From Rhodoplanes elegans (GTDB lineage: Bacteria; Pseudomonadota; Alphaproteobacteria; Rhizobiales; Xanthobacteraceae): a stretch of DNA of 33,502 nt. This document shows, piece by piece, positions 8,941-15,993 of this stretch (positions are counted from its first letter, which is position 1; the number at the start of each line of letters is the position of its first letter). The position numbers and the translations under genes were made by a program. The stretch is taken from the NCBI RefSeq assembly GCF_016653355.1, contig NZ_NHSK01000065.1:1-33502 (forward strand). The letters run 5' to 3'. Below the pieces are notes generated by a model. It was given only the letters and a program-made list of their open reading frames with translations. It did not search any database and was not told the DNA's origin.

Positions 8941-10347
8941 ATGGACATGCCGGTTCGGTTGAGAATCGTGCATGTCGTGCGCGCGCCGATCGGCGGCATC
9001 TTCCGCCACGTCTGCGACCTCGCGACCGCCCAGAGCGCCGCCGGCCACACGGTCGGGATCGTCTGCGATTCGCGCACCGGCGGCGACTTCGAGGCGGCGG
9101 CGATCGCCGCCGTGGCCGACCGCCTCGAGCTCGGGGCGACGCGCATGCCGATGCGGCGCGACGTGTCGCCGGCCGATGTCGGCGCCCTGATGCGGCTCAC
9201 CCGCCATATCGGCGCGATGGCGCCCGACGTGATCCACTGCCACGGCGCCAAGGGCGGCGTCTACGGCCGGCTGATCGGCGCTTGGCTCGGCCGGACGCGG
9301 CCGATCGCCGTCCTCTACGCCCCGCACGGCGGCAGCCTGCACTATGCGGTCGGCTCGCTCGAAGGCCGGTTCTACTTCGCCATCGAGCGGGCGCTGGAGC
9401 GGGTCACCGACGCGCTCGTCCATGTCAGCGCCTACGAGGCCGAGACCTATCGCCAGAAGATCGGCCCGCCGCGCTGCCGCGCCGTGGTCATCCACAACGG
9501 CCTGCGCGAGGCCGAGTTCGAGCCGGTGATCCCGCATCCGGACGCCCGCGACCTCCTGTTCCTCGGCATGTATCGCGAGCTGAAAGGAACCGACGTGTTC
9601 CTCGAGGCGATCGCCAAGCTGCAGAGCCGGTTCGGCCGCCGTGCCACGGCCCACCTGTTCGGCCAGGCCGAGGACGAAGGCCGGGCCCGCTACCAGGCTC
9701 TGGCGGAAACGCTAGGCATCACCGACCGGGTGACGTTCCACGATCCCGCCCCGACCCGCGAGGCCTTCGCGTTCGGCCGGTCCGTGGTGGTCCCCTCGCG
9801 GGCCGAGTCGATGCCCTACATCGTGCTGGAGACGATCGCGGCCGGCCTGCCGATCGTCGCCACCCGGGTCGGCGGCATCCCCGAGATCTTTGGGCCGCGC
9901 GCCGGCGAGCTGGTGCCGCCGGGCGATCCCGACGCCCTGGCCGGCGCCCTGCAGGCCCTGCTCGCCGATCCGGTGCGGGCCCAGATCGACGCCGCCGCGC
10001 GCTACGACTGGGTCCGGCCGCGCTTTCACATCGACGCGATGCAGCGCCGCGTCGACGAGCTCTACCGCGAGATCCTGGCCGGCAAGGCGGCGAGGTTCGG
10101 CACGACGGCACCGGGGCGCCCCGCCGTGGAGCCGCGCATCCGGGAGCCGCACAGCGGGGAGCCGCGTCCACCCGCCCCGCCGGCCGCCGAGCCGGACACC
10201 GGCCCGCGCCGCGCGCCCGAGCCCGAGGCGAGAGAGACCCGGGTGGACGCGCCGTCGGCACGGCGTATCCTGGGTCCGCACACGGCCGGGCGACGCGCGG
10301 CCGGACATGCGGGCGGCGGGGCCTTCCGGCTGGTCCCGGCGGTCTAG
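8941..10347 (+). CDS. GT4-family glycosyltransferase
   Basis: A GT-B retaining glycosyltransferase that adds a sugar to a lipid-linked glycan on the cytoplasmic face. The N-terminal acceptor domain starts RIVHVVRAPIGGIFRHV. The C-terminal nucleotide-sugar domain shows LLFLGMYRELKGTDVFLEA and the E-x7-E motif ESMPYIVLE, followed by TRVGGIPEIFG. The start ATG at 8941 is preceded by GGAGG with 9-nt spacing. After about residue 380 comes a tail of some 85 residues rich in Pro, Arg and Glu that lies outside the normal GT4 fold and looks disordered. It heads a run of plus-strand genes with the polyprenyl phosphotransferase and the ligase. The sugar specificity cannot be read from sequence. Confidence 0.9.
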   Translation: MDMPVRLRIVHVVRAPIGGIFRHVCDLATAQSAAGHTVGIVCDSRTGGDFEAAAIAAVADRLELGATRMPMRRDVSPADVGALMRLTRHIGAMAPDVIHCHGAKGGVYGRLIGAWLGRTRPIAVLYAPHGGSLHYAVGSLEGRFYFAIERALERVTDALVHVSAYEAETYRQKIGPPRCRAVVIHNGLREAEFEPVIPHPDARDLLFLGMYRELKGTDVFLEAIAKLQSRFGRRATAHLFGQAEDEGRARYQALAETLGITDRVTFHDPAPTREAFAFGRSVVVPSRAESMPYIVLETIAAGLPIVATRVGGIPEIFGPRAGELVPPGDPDALAGALQALLADPVRAQIDAAARYDWVRPRFHIDAMQRRVDELYREILAGKAARFGTTAPGRPAVEPRIREPHSGEPRPPAPPAAEPDTGPRRAPEPEARETRVDAPSARRILGPHTAGRRAAGHAGGGAFRLVPAV

Positions 10348-10495
10348 TCGTCGTTTACCAGTTTATGTGAATGCCGCGCGAGAAGCGTCGACGTTTACGC
10401 GACCGTGGCCATTTTTACCTATGCCGGAAGCGGAACGACGGCGGGCCGTCGCGGCCGTCGTGCGGCCGGCTCCGCAGCCCCCCGGAGGCATCGAC
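10348..10495. promoter_or_regulatory. Gap before the polyprenyl glycosylphosphotransferase gene
   Basis: 148 bp containing relatively AT-rich pieces (GTTTACCAGTTTATGTGAATG at 10354-10374 in part, and CCATTTTTACCTATG). They could form a secondary promoter for the two downstream genes. The evidence is composition only. Confidence 0.3.
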
Positions 10496-12019
10496 ATGGC
10501 GATCGCAGCTCCACCGATGAACGGCACTCCGCCCGGCCGCCCCGGAAGCCATTCGGCCGTCCCGCGCGAGCTGGGACCGCTGGCCCGCAAGATCGCCGAG
10601 GAGCCGATCGCCGACGCCATCTCGCCCGTCGTGCTGACCGGCGTCGCCCGCATCGTCGAGTTCGTGCTGGTGGTGCTCACCGGTGCCGCCGTGCATGCCG
10701 TGTGGCTCTACCCGAGCGAGGGCTTCGAGCCGATCTACCTGATCATCGAGCTCGCCGTCGCGACGGCCGCGATCCTCGCCTTCCAGATGGTCGACATCTA
10801 CAACGTGCAGGCGTTCCGCTCGCACGTCTATCAGCTCGGTCGGCTGTGGGTGGCGTGGACGGCCGTGTTCCTGATCGCGCTCGCGCTCTCATTCTTCGCC
10901 AAGCACGAGTACTTCTTCTCCCGCGCCTGGACGGCCGGCTGGTACGTCACCGGCATGGTGGTGCTGTTCGCCTTTCGGATCGGCCTCGGCTGGCTGGTGC
11001 GGCACTGGGCCGACCAGGGTCGGCTGATCCGGCGCGTCGTGATCGTCGGCGGTGGCCGCGAGGGCGAGGCCCTGGTGCGCGCCATCGGCGCCGAGGCGCA
11101 TTCGGACCTGCGCATCTGCGGCGTGTTCGACGACCGCGGCGACGACCGCTCGCCCTCGGTGGTGGCCGGCGTGCCGAAGCTCGGCACCGTCGACGACCTC
11201 GTCGAGTTCACCCGCCGCACCCGCGTCGACCTGATCCTGGTGTCGCTGCCGCTCACCGCGGAAGACCGCGTGCTGCAGATGGCGCGCAAGCTGTGGGTGC
11301 TGCCCGTGGACGTGCGGCTCGCCGCCCACATGAACCGGCTGCGCTTCCGGCCGCGCGCCTATTCCTACATCGGCAACATCCCGGTGCTGGACATCTTCGA
11401 CAAGCCGATCGCCGACTGGAACCTGGTGATCAAGTCGGTGTTCGACCGTGTCGCCGCGTTCCTGATCCTGGTCGCGATCTCGCCCGTGATGCTCGCGACC
11501 GCGCTCGCCATCAAGCTCGACAGCAAGGGGCCGGTGTTCTTCAAGCAGCGCCGGCTGGGCTTCAACAACGAGGTGATCGAGGTCTACAAGTTCCGCTCGT
11601 TGCGCCACGAGCACTCCGATCCCGATGCCAAGCGGGTCGTCACCAAGGGCGACGACCGCGTCACCCGGGTCGGGCGGTTCATCCGCAAGACCTCGATCGA
11701 CGAGCTGCCGCAGCTCATCAACGTGCTGCGCGGCGATCTCTCGCTGGTCGGGCCCCGGCCGCACGCCATCCACGCGCCGCTCGCCAACAAGCTGTGGGAC
11801 GACGTGGTCGACGGCTACTTCGCGCGCCACCGGGTGAAACCCGGCATCACCGGCTGGGCGCAGATCAACGGCTGGCGCGGCGAGCTCGACACGCCCGAGA
11901 AGCTGCAGCAGCGCGTCGAGCACGACCTCTACTACATCGAGAACTGGTCGCTGCTGTTCGACCTCTACATCCTGCTGCGCACCCCCTTCGCACTCCTCGA
12001 GACGGAGAACGCGTATTGA
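10496..12019 (+). CDS. Undecaprenyl-phosphate glycosylphosphotransferase (WcaJ/ExoY-like initiating enzyme)
   Basis: A 507-residue membrane enzyme that transfers a sugar phosphate, commonly glucose-1-P, from the nucleotide sugar to undecaprenyl phosphate, the first step of exopolysaccharide repeat assembly. It has about four N-terminal helices, then a nucleotide-binding-like CoA_binding_3 part (RRVVIVGGGREGEALVRAI), a fifth hydrophobic segment, and the catalytic bacterial sugar transferase domain. That domain shows FFKQRRLGF, YKFRSL, the DE pair in SIDELPQLINVLRGDLSLVG, PRPH, and KPGITGWAQINGWRG. The start ATG has GGAGG 7 nt upstream. The gene overlaps the next by 4 nt, so the two are probably translationally coupled. 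Confidence 0.94.
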   Translation: MAIAAPPMNGTPPGRPGSHSAVPRELGPLARKIAEEPIADAISPVVLTGVARIVEFVLVVLTGAAVHAVWLYPSEGFEPIYLIIELAVATAAILAFQMVDIYNVQAFRSHVYQLGRLWVAWTAVFLIALALSFFAKHEYFFSRAWTAGWYVTGMVVLFAFRIGLGWLVRHWADQGRLIRRVVIVGGGREGEALVRAIGAEAHSDLRICGVFDDRGDDRSPSVVAGVPKLGTVDDLVEFTRRTRVDLILVSLPLTAEDRVLQMARKLWVLPVDVRLAAHMNRLRFRPRAYSYIGNIPVLDIFDKPIADWNLVIKSVFDRVAAFLILVAISPVMLATALAIKLDSKGPVFFKQRRLGFNNEVIEVYKFRSLRHEHSDPDAKRVVTKGDDRVTRVGRFIRKTSIDELPQLINVLRGDLSLVGPRPHAIHAPLANKLWDDVVDGYFARHRVKPGITGWAQINGWRGELDTPEKLQQRVEHDLYYIENWSLLFDLYILLRTPFALLETENAY

Positions 12020-13335
12020 GCGCGATCGACTCGCCGCTCTCCGGTCCGCTGCCCGGCCCGGCCGGGATGCCGGCGGCCGGGATGCCGGCGGCCGGGAGGC
12101 CGGCGAGCGTCACGTCGGGGGTGGAGCGGCTGCGCCTCGCGCTGATCTTCATGATCGCCTTCACCAGCGGCTTCGTGCAGCGCGAGCCGGCCCCCTACGA
12201 GCTGATCACGTCGATCGCCATCGTGGTGTTCGCCGCGACCGGGCTGACGCTGCGGGCGACGCTGCTGCCGCTGCTCAGCCTCCTGGTGCTCCAGAACATC
12301 GGCTATCTCGTCTCGCTGATGCCGGTGATCACCCTCGAGCGCACCGCGATGTGGACGGCGGTGACGAGCTTCCTGTCGATCTCGACGCTGTTCTTCGCCA
12401 TGGTGCTGTCGCAGAACACGGCGCAGCGCCTCGACATGCTGATCCGCGGCTATATCGGGGCCGCGCTCGTCACCGCGGCGATCGCGATCCTCGCCTTCTT
12501 CCGCGTGCTGCCCGGCTACGACCAGTTCCTGCTGTACGACCGCGCCGCCTCGACCTTCAAGGACCCCAACGTGTTCGGGCCGTTCCTGGTGCTGCCCGGG
12601 CTGGTGCTGCTGCAGCGCATGGTCTCGGCGCGCGATCTGCGCCGGCTCCTCGCCGACGGGCTCAAGCTCCTGGTGATCGCGGCCGGCCTCCTGCTCACCT
12701 TCTCGCGCGGCGCGTGGGGGCACTTCACCGTGTCGGCGATCGTGATGCTGGGGCTCACCTACGTCACCACGCGCTCGGCGAGCGACCGCTTCCGCATCAC
12801 CTTCGTGTCGGTGATCGGGGTCGTCGTGCTGGCCGGCCTCGTGCTCCTTCTGCTGTCGTTCGACGTGGTCGGCGACATGTTCAAGGTGCGCGCCAATCTG
12901 GTGCAGGACTACGACGCCGGCGCGCAGGGCCGGTTCGGTCGCCACATCGCCGGCGCCCTCCTGGTCTTCGAGCTGCCGTGGGGCATCGGGCCGCTGCAGT
13001 TCTCCAAGGAGTTCTCGTACGAGCCGCACAACTCGCTGATCAGCGCGTTCATGAACGGCGGCTGGATCGCCGGCACGACCTGGCTCGCCCTGACCGTGCT
13101 GACGCTGGTGATCGGGCTGCGCCACGCCTTCGTGCGCACGCCCTGGCAGCCGATCTTCATCGCCGCCTACGCGACCTTCATCGGCGAGGTCGGCGAGAGC
13201 TGGATCATCGACGTGGCGCACTGGCGCCACTACTTCCTCATCATGGGGATCGTCTGGGGCCTGATCGCAGCGGGCCGTGTCGCCCCGCCGCAGGCCGATC
13301 AGGCGGCGTATCGCCGACCGCCGCCGGGCGTGTGA
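12016..13335 (+). CDS. O-antigen ligase/Wzy-type polymerase family protein
   Basis: A 439-residue multi-spanning membrane protein of the Wzy/WaaL family (PF04932-like). It polymerises or ligates lipid-linked repeat units in the periplasm. Family marks are LLLTFSRGAWGHF, a periplasmic loop with GRFGRHIAGALLVF, and the PHNSLI motif before the last helices. In an exopolysaccharide locus with no lipid A core genes, polymerase is the more likely role. I place the start at TTG 12016, overlapping the upstream TGA as TTGA with GGAG 8 nt before it. A later GTG at 12121 (VERLRLALIF) is the main alternative. The N-terminus carries a three-fold AGMPA repeat. Confidence 0.85.
   Translation: MSAIDSPLSGPLPGPAGMPAAGMPAAGRPASVTSGVERLRLALIFMIAFTSGFVQREPAPYELITSIAIVVFAATGLTLRATLLPLLSLLVLQNIGYLVSLMPVITLERTAMWTAVTSFLSISTLFFAMVLSQNTAQRLDMLIRGYIGAALVTAAIAILAFFRVLPGYDQFLLYDRAASTFKDPNVFGPFLVLPGLVLLQRMVSARDLRRLLADGLKLLVIAAGLLLTFSRGAWGHFTVSAIVMLGLTYVTTRSASDRFRITFVSVIGVVVLAGLVLLLLSFDVVGDMFKVRANLVQDYDAGAQGRFGRHIAGALLVFELPWGIGPLQFSKEFSYEPHNSLISAFMNGGWIAGTTWLALTVLTLVIGLRHAFVRTPWQPIFIAAYATFIGEVGESWIIDVAHWRHYFLIMGIVWGLIAAGRVAPPQADQAAYRRPPPGV
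12061..12105 (+). repeat. Three tandem 15-bp repeats inside the Wzy-like gene
   Basis: The unit GCCGGGATGCCGGCG is repeated exactly twice, followed by a third copy with one change (T to G). It keeps the reading frame and encodes AGMPA-AGMPA-AGRPA in the cytoplasmic N-terminus. Confidence 0.85.
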
Positions 13336-13361
13336 GACGCATCGTAGTCGCGGAGACTTCC

Positions 13362-13514
13362 GTCATTCCGGGGCGCGCCGAAGGCGCGAACCCGGAATCC
13401 AGCGGCGCACTCCACATTCTGGACTGGATTCCGCATTCTGGGCCGGATTCCGGGTTCGGCACCTGTGCCCGGACGGCGCAGAGCGCCGGTCCGGGTGCGC
13501 CGCCCCGGAATGAC
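13362..13514. repeat. Intergenic palindromic repeat, family A, copy 2 (longer form)
   Basis: A 153-bp element with the same ends as the copy at 789-891 (GTCATTCCGGGGCG and CGCCCCGGAATGAC). The first 42 bp or so are the same, and the middle is expanded by extra TGGATTCCGG- and GGTCCGGG-type units. It lies between the convergent Wzy-like and methyltransferase genes. Confidence 0.8.
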
Positions 13515-13525
13515 AAAGGGCAGCC

Positions 13526-14359
13526 TCAGCCCTGCACCCGCACGTATTGCTGATACGAGTAGCGGGTGCCGATGTCGTGGCGGAACAGGAAGTCGTCGAT
13601 CGCCGCCATCGGCGTCATCAGCTTGCCGCGCAGCAGATAGAGCGAGGCGAGCGCGAAGAACTCCATGCGCGGATGCTCGGTCGTCACCTCGAACACGCCG
13701 CGCAGCGTCGCGATCTCCGACGGGGTGAGCGGGAACTCGTGCTCGTCGCCGTATTTCGGCACCCACAGCTTGCCGACCACGTGCTTGCGGAACCACAGCA
13801 GCAGATCGCTCGCCGCGTTGTTCTCCCAGAAGAAGGCGCGGCCGCCCGGGCGGATCGTGCGGCGCAGCGCCTGGCAGAACTCGCCGAACGGCTCGAGGTG
13901 GTGGAGGATCATCGAGCCGTAGACGAAGTCGACAGGCCCGAGCGTGTCGATCGTCATCGCATCGCAGACGACCGGCCGCACCCGCGTGACGCCGCGCGCC
14001 CGGCAGCGCTCGGTGAGCGAGGCGATCGCCACCGGCGAGGCGTCGACCGAGATCACGTCGGCGCCGATCTCGGCGAGCAGCAGCGACGAGGCGCCGGCGC
14101 CGCAGCCGAGATCCAGCACGGTCTTGCCGGAGAGGTCGCCGAACCAGGCGGCGGCGGCCTGGATCGCCTCGCGGGCCTCGTCGGACAGCTCCTTCGAGTA
14201 GATCGGGTTGGTCGAGTAGACCTCGTCCCAGAAGCCGGCGGAGATCGAGGCGCCCTGCGGCTTCGTCGCATCGGGCGCCATCGCGGCGCCCTGCGGCGCC
14301 GGAGCGCTCTCGGGCGCCGACACGGCGCCGTTCGCCTTCACGGAAACGGCCTGGGTCAT
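13526..14359 (-). CDS. Class I SAM-dependent methyltransferase
   Basis: A 277-residue cytoplasmic protein with a Rossmann methyltransferase core. Motif I is VLDLGCGAGASSLLLAEIG near residue 85, followed by the acidic strand end VISVDAS, FVYGSMILHHLEPFGEF (motif IV region) and IRPGGRAFFWENN. The N-terminal 40 residues are low-complexity Ala/Pro. The start ATG at 14359 follows GGAGG closely (3-nt gap). Convergent with the Wzy-like gene at the end of the polysaccharide cluster, it could methylate a sugar of that polymer. The substrate is not visible in the sequence. Confidence 0.85.
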   Translation of the reverse strand: MTQAVSVKANGAVSAPESAPAPQGAAMAPDATKPQGASISAGFWDEVYSTNPIYSKELSDEAREAIQAAAAWFGDLSGKTVLDLGCGAGASSLLLAEIGADVISVDASPVAIASLTERCRARGVTRVRPVVCDAMTIDTLGPVDFVYGSMILHHLEPFGEFCQALRRTIRPGGRAFFWENNAASDLLLWFRKHVVGKLWVPKYGDEHEFPLTPSEIATLRGVFEVTTEHPRMEFFALASLYLLRGKLMTPMAAIDDFLFRHDIGTRYSYQQYVRVQG

Positions 14360-14801
14360 GGGTCCTCCGGCGGGCGCACGGCCGCTCTCGCGACCCGAGG
14401 GGGCGCGCCCGAGACATCGACTACTACGCGACCGGCGTTGGTTTTAGCTTAACGGGACGGCCGGTCCGCACACGTTGCCGCGAGGTCGCCGCGCCATGGT
14501 CGCGGTCGCCGCCGCCCTGTCCCGTACGGCGGCAGAACCGACGCGATCTCCCGGTCGACACGATTTGCCCCACCTCCGCGGCACGTCGGGATTACCCCGC
14601 CTCAGCGGGCGCTCGGAGCTCGCCCCTCGCTCTCACCTCGGTCGGAATGCCCGTGGAGCCGGCGCCCCGGCGAACCGGCGCCCCGGGCGTTCCGGGCCGC
14701 CCGCTGCTCGCCCGCTGCCCTGGTCGCCCCCCGGCTTGGTCGCCCCCGGCCCGCGCCGTGCAGACCGGCCCCGCAGCCCGCCGACGAGACGTCCGGACCG
14801 G
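14360..14801. other. Non-coding stretch upstream of the methyltransferase and tRNA-Pro
   Basis: About 440 bp without a convincing gene. Its open frames are Arg/Pro/Ala-rich products of high GC content. An AT-rich spot at 14438-14452 (TTGGTTTTAGCTTAACG) is a likely promoter zone for the methyltransferase gene on the minus strand. The rest is a C-rich tract with partial repeats (CCGGCGCCCCGGCGAA). Confidence 0.4.
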
Positions 14802-14830
14802 TTGCGCCAGCCCGACCGCCTCTCTATAGT
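14802..14830 (+). promoter_or_regulatory. Candidate promoter of tRNA-Pro
   Basis: A -10 box TATAGT (14825-14830) lies 10 nt before the mature tRNA 5' end. A weak -35 box TTGCGC (14802-14807) is 17 bp upstream of it. The position is as expected for a tRNA gene. Confidence 0.5.
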
Positions 14831-14840
14831 CCGCGCCGCT

Positions 14841-14918
14841 CGGAGCGTAGCGCAGCCCGGTTAGCGCACCAGTCTGGGGGACTGGGGGTCGAGAGTTCAA
14901 ATCTCTCCGCTCCGACCA
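14841..14918 (+). tRNA. tRNA-Pro(GGG)
   Basis: A full cloverleaf can be folded by eye. The acceptor stem is CGGAGCG/CGCTCCG with discriminator A and an encoded CCA. The D arm is GCGC/GCGC, the anticodon stem CCAGT/ACTGG, the loop CTGGGGG (anticodon GGG at 14876-14878), and the T stem GAGAG/CTCTC with loop TTCAAAT. Its 3' part is shared with the direct repeat that marks the left end of an integrated element. The gene is still intact because the repeat restores the 3' half. Confidence 0.96.
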
Positions 14919-14926
14919 TCAACCCC
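14872..14926 (+). repeat. attL-like direct repeat (3' half of tRNA-Pro)
   Basis: 55 bp identical to 18566-18620, starting in the 5' anticodon stem and running through the CCA end into the following ATCAACCCC. After it, 97 more bases (14927-15023) match 18621-18717 without gaps at roughly 89%, so the duplication is 152 bp in all. Confidence 0.92.
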
Positions 14927-14939
14927 GTTGATATTGTTC
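14918..14939 (+). terminator. Hairpin directly after tRNA-Pro
   Basis: A perfect 6-bp stem ATCAAC/GTTGAT with a CCC loop is followed by ATTGTTCT. The stem is short and the T-run impure, so this is a modest intrinsic terminator candidate. The equivalent site in the right repeat (18612 onward) keeps only a 5-bp stem. Confidence 0.45.
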
Positions 14940-15067
14940 TCGAATTGGCGCAGCCGGCGGGACGCGGCGCGCGAACAACACAGAACGAAACGGCCCCAAA
15001 GCCCCGAATTCGGGACACAGAGTGCCCGGAATAGTCCCGGCAGCTCGCCGACATCGACGACAACGAC

Positions 15068-15874
15068 GTGGCGAAGCTGGTCGCCTGGCGCCGCGGCCAG
15101 TGCCGCAAGCTCGCCGCCAAGGCACCGCTGATCGCACCGGCCACCGTCAACCGCTCCACCACGCAGGTTCTCCAACGCATCTTCACCCGCGGCCGCAAGG
15201 TGTGGCGCATCCCGCTGCCGAAGGAGCCGCACTGGCGTCAGCACATGTTGCGCGAGCCCGAAGAGCGCATCCGCGAACTGCGCCAGGACGAGGACCAGGC
15301 CCTCACGGCCGTGATGGACCCGGACTACGAGGTGCTCCGCGCCTTCTCGATCGCCTCCGGACTTCGCATGCGGGAAAGCCTGCTCAGGTGGTCGCAGGTG
15401 GACTTCGCCGCCGGCGTGGTGATCACGGTCGGCAAAGGCGGCAAGACGATCCGCATGCCGATGACCACGACCATGCGCCGCATGCTGATGTCACGGAAGG
15501 ACCACCACGCCGAGTTCGTGTTCACCTATCGCGTTAAGCGCACTCGCGCAGACCGCTGTCGCGGCGAGCGCCGCCCAATCACCATCCAGGGCTTGAAGGC
15601 CCACTGGCGCCGCTGCCGGAAGAAGGCCGGCGTCGCCGACTATCGCTGGCACGACAACCGCCACACCTTCGCAACTAGCCTGCTCCGCGCCACCGGAAAC
15701 CTGAAGCTGGTCCATAATGCGCTCCACCACGCCCGGATCGAGACCACGACGAAGTACGCCCACGTTCTTGACGACGAGTTGCGGGCCGGGATGGAAAAGG
15801 CGGATCGGCGACGGCAACCTGGCACTCGTCGTAGGATGCCAAAATGGCGAGCTACCTCCTCCAACGCGAGCTAA
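15068..15874 (+). CDS. Tyrosine recombinase (site-specific integrase), N-terminally truncated
   Basis: Catalyses integration and excision at the tRNA-Pro site. The catalytic domain is complete: the first Arg in SGLRMRESLLRW, the Lys in VGKGGKTIRMP, HDNRHTFATSLLR (His and second Arg), the second His in LHHARIETT, and the nucleophile Tyr in TKYAHV. The family is normally some 340 residues or more. Here only 268 remain from a GTG at 15068, and family-like sequence (RQLADIDDND) extends upstream only to an in-frame TAG at 15032-15034. That lies just past the end of the extended repeat (15023), so most of the DNA-core-binding domain is missing. G+C is high, unlike the downstream cargo. Activity is doubtful. 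Confidence 0.85.
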   Translation: MAKLVAWRRGQCRKLAAKAPLIAPATVNRSTTQVLQRIFTRGRKVWRIPLPKEPHWRQHMLREPEERIRELRQDEDQALTAVMDPDYEVLRAFSIASGLRMRESLLRWSQVDFAAGVVITVGKGGKTIRMPMTTTMRRMLMSRKDHHAEFVFTYRVKRTRADRCRGERRPITIQGLKAHWRRCRKKAGVADYRWHDNRHTFATSLLRATGNLKLVHNALHHARIETTTKYAHVLDDELRAGMEKADRRRQPGTRRRMPKWRATSSNAS

Positions 15875-15933
15875 CTGCCGGTATCCGTCCCTGCAGCGGC
15901 GGGCTGCATTGAACTTTTTTCTTCAACGCCGGG

Positions 15934-15963
15934 TAGACAGAGCCAACCTATTCATCATATACG
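15934..15963 (+). promoter_or_regulatory. Candidate sigma70-type promoter of the island cargo
   Basis: TAGACA (15934-15939) and TATACG (15958-15963) are separated by 18 bp, about 30 bp before the ThiC-like start. The surrounding DNA is AT-rich. No TPP-riboswitch-like sequence was seen in the 119-bp leader. Confidence 0.35.
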
Positions 15964-15993
15964 AGAGGACAAAAACCACACAGAGATTCCGGA

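Noticed and set aside
12061-12105. Possible CRISPR-like repeat
   Set aside because: Units are directly adjacent with no spacers and lie in frame within a coding region; no CRISPR array or cas gene was found anywhere in the window.
14475-14900. Small open frames between the methyltransferase and the tRNA
   Set aside because: Arg/Pro/Ala-rich on both strands without family similarity or ribosome-binding sites.
14824-15210. Minus-strand open frame containing GAERFELSTPSPPD
   Set aside because: It is the antisense reading of tRNA-Pro and its flank. This peptide pattern is a well-known false protein from tRNA genes.
15875-15993. Possible TPP riboswitch before the ThiC-like gene
   Set aside because: No CTGAGA or the conserved second-arm sequence is seen in the short leader; regulation by thiamin is not supported.
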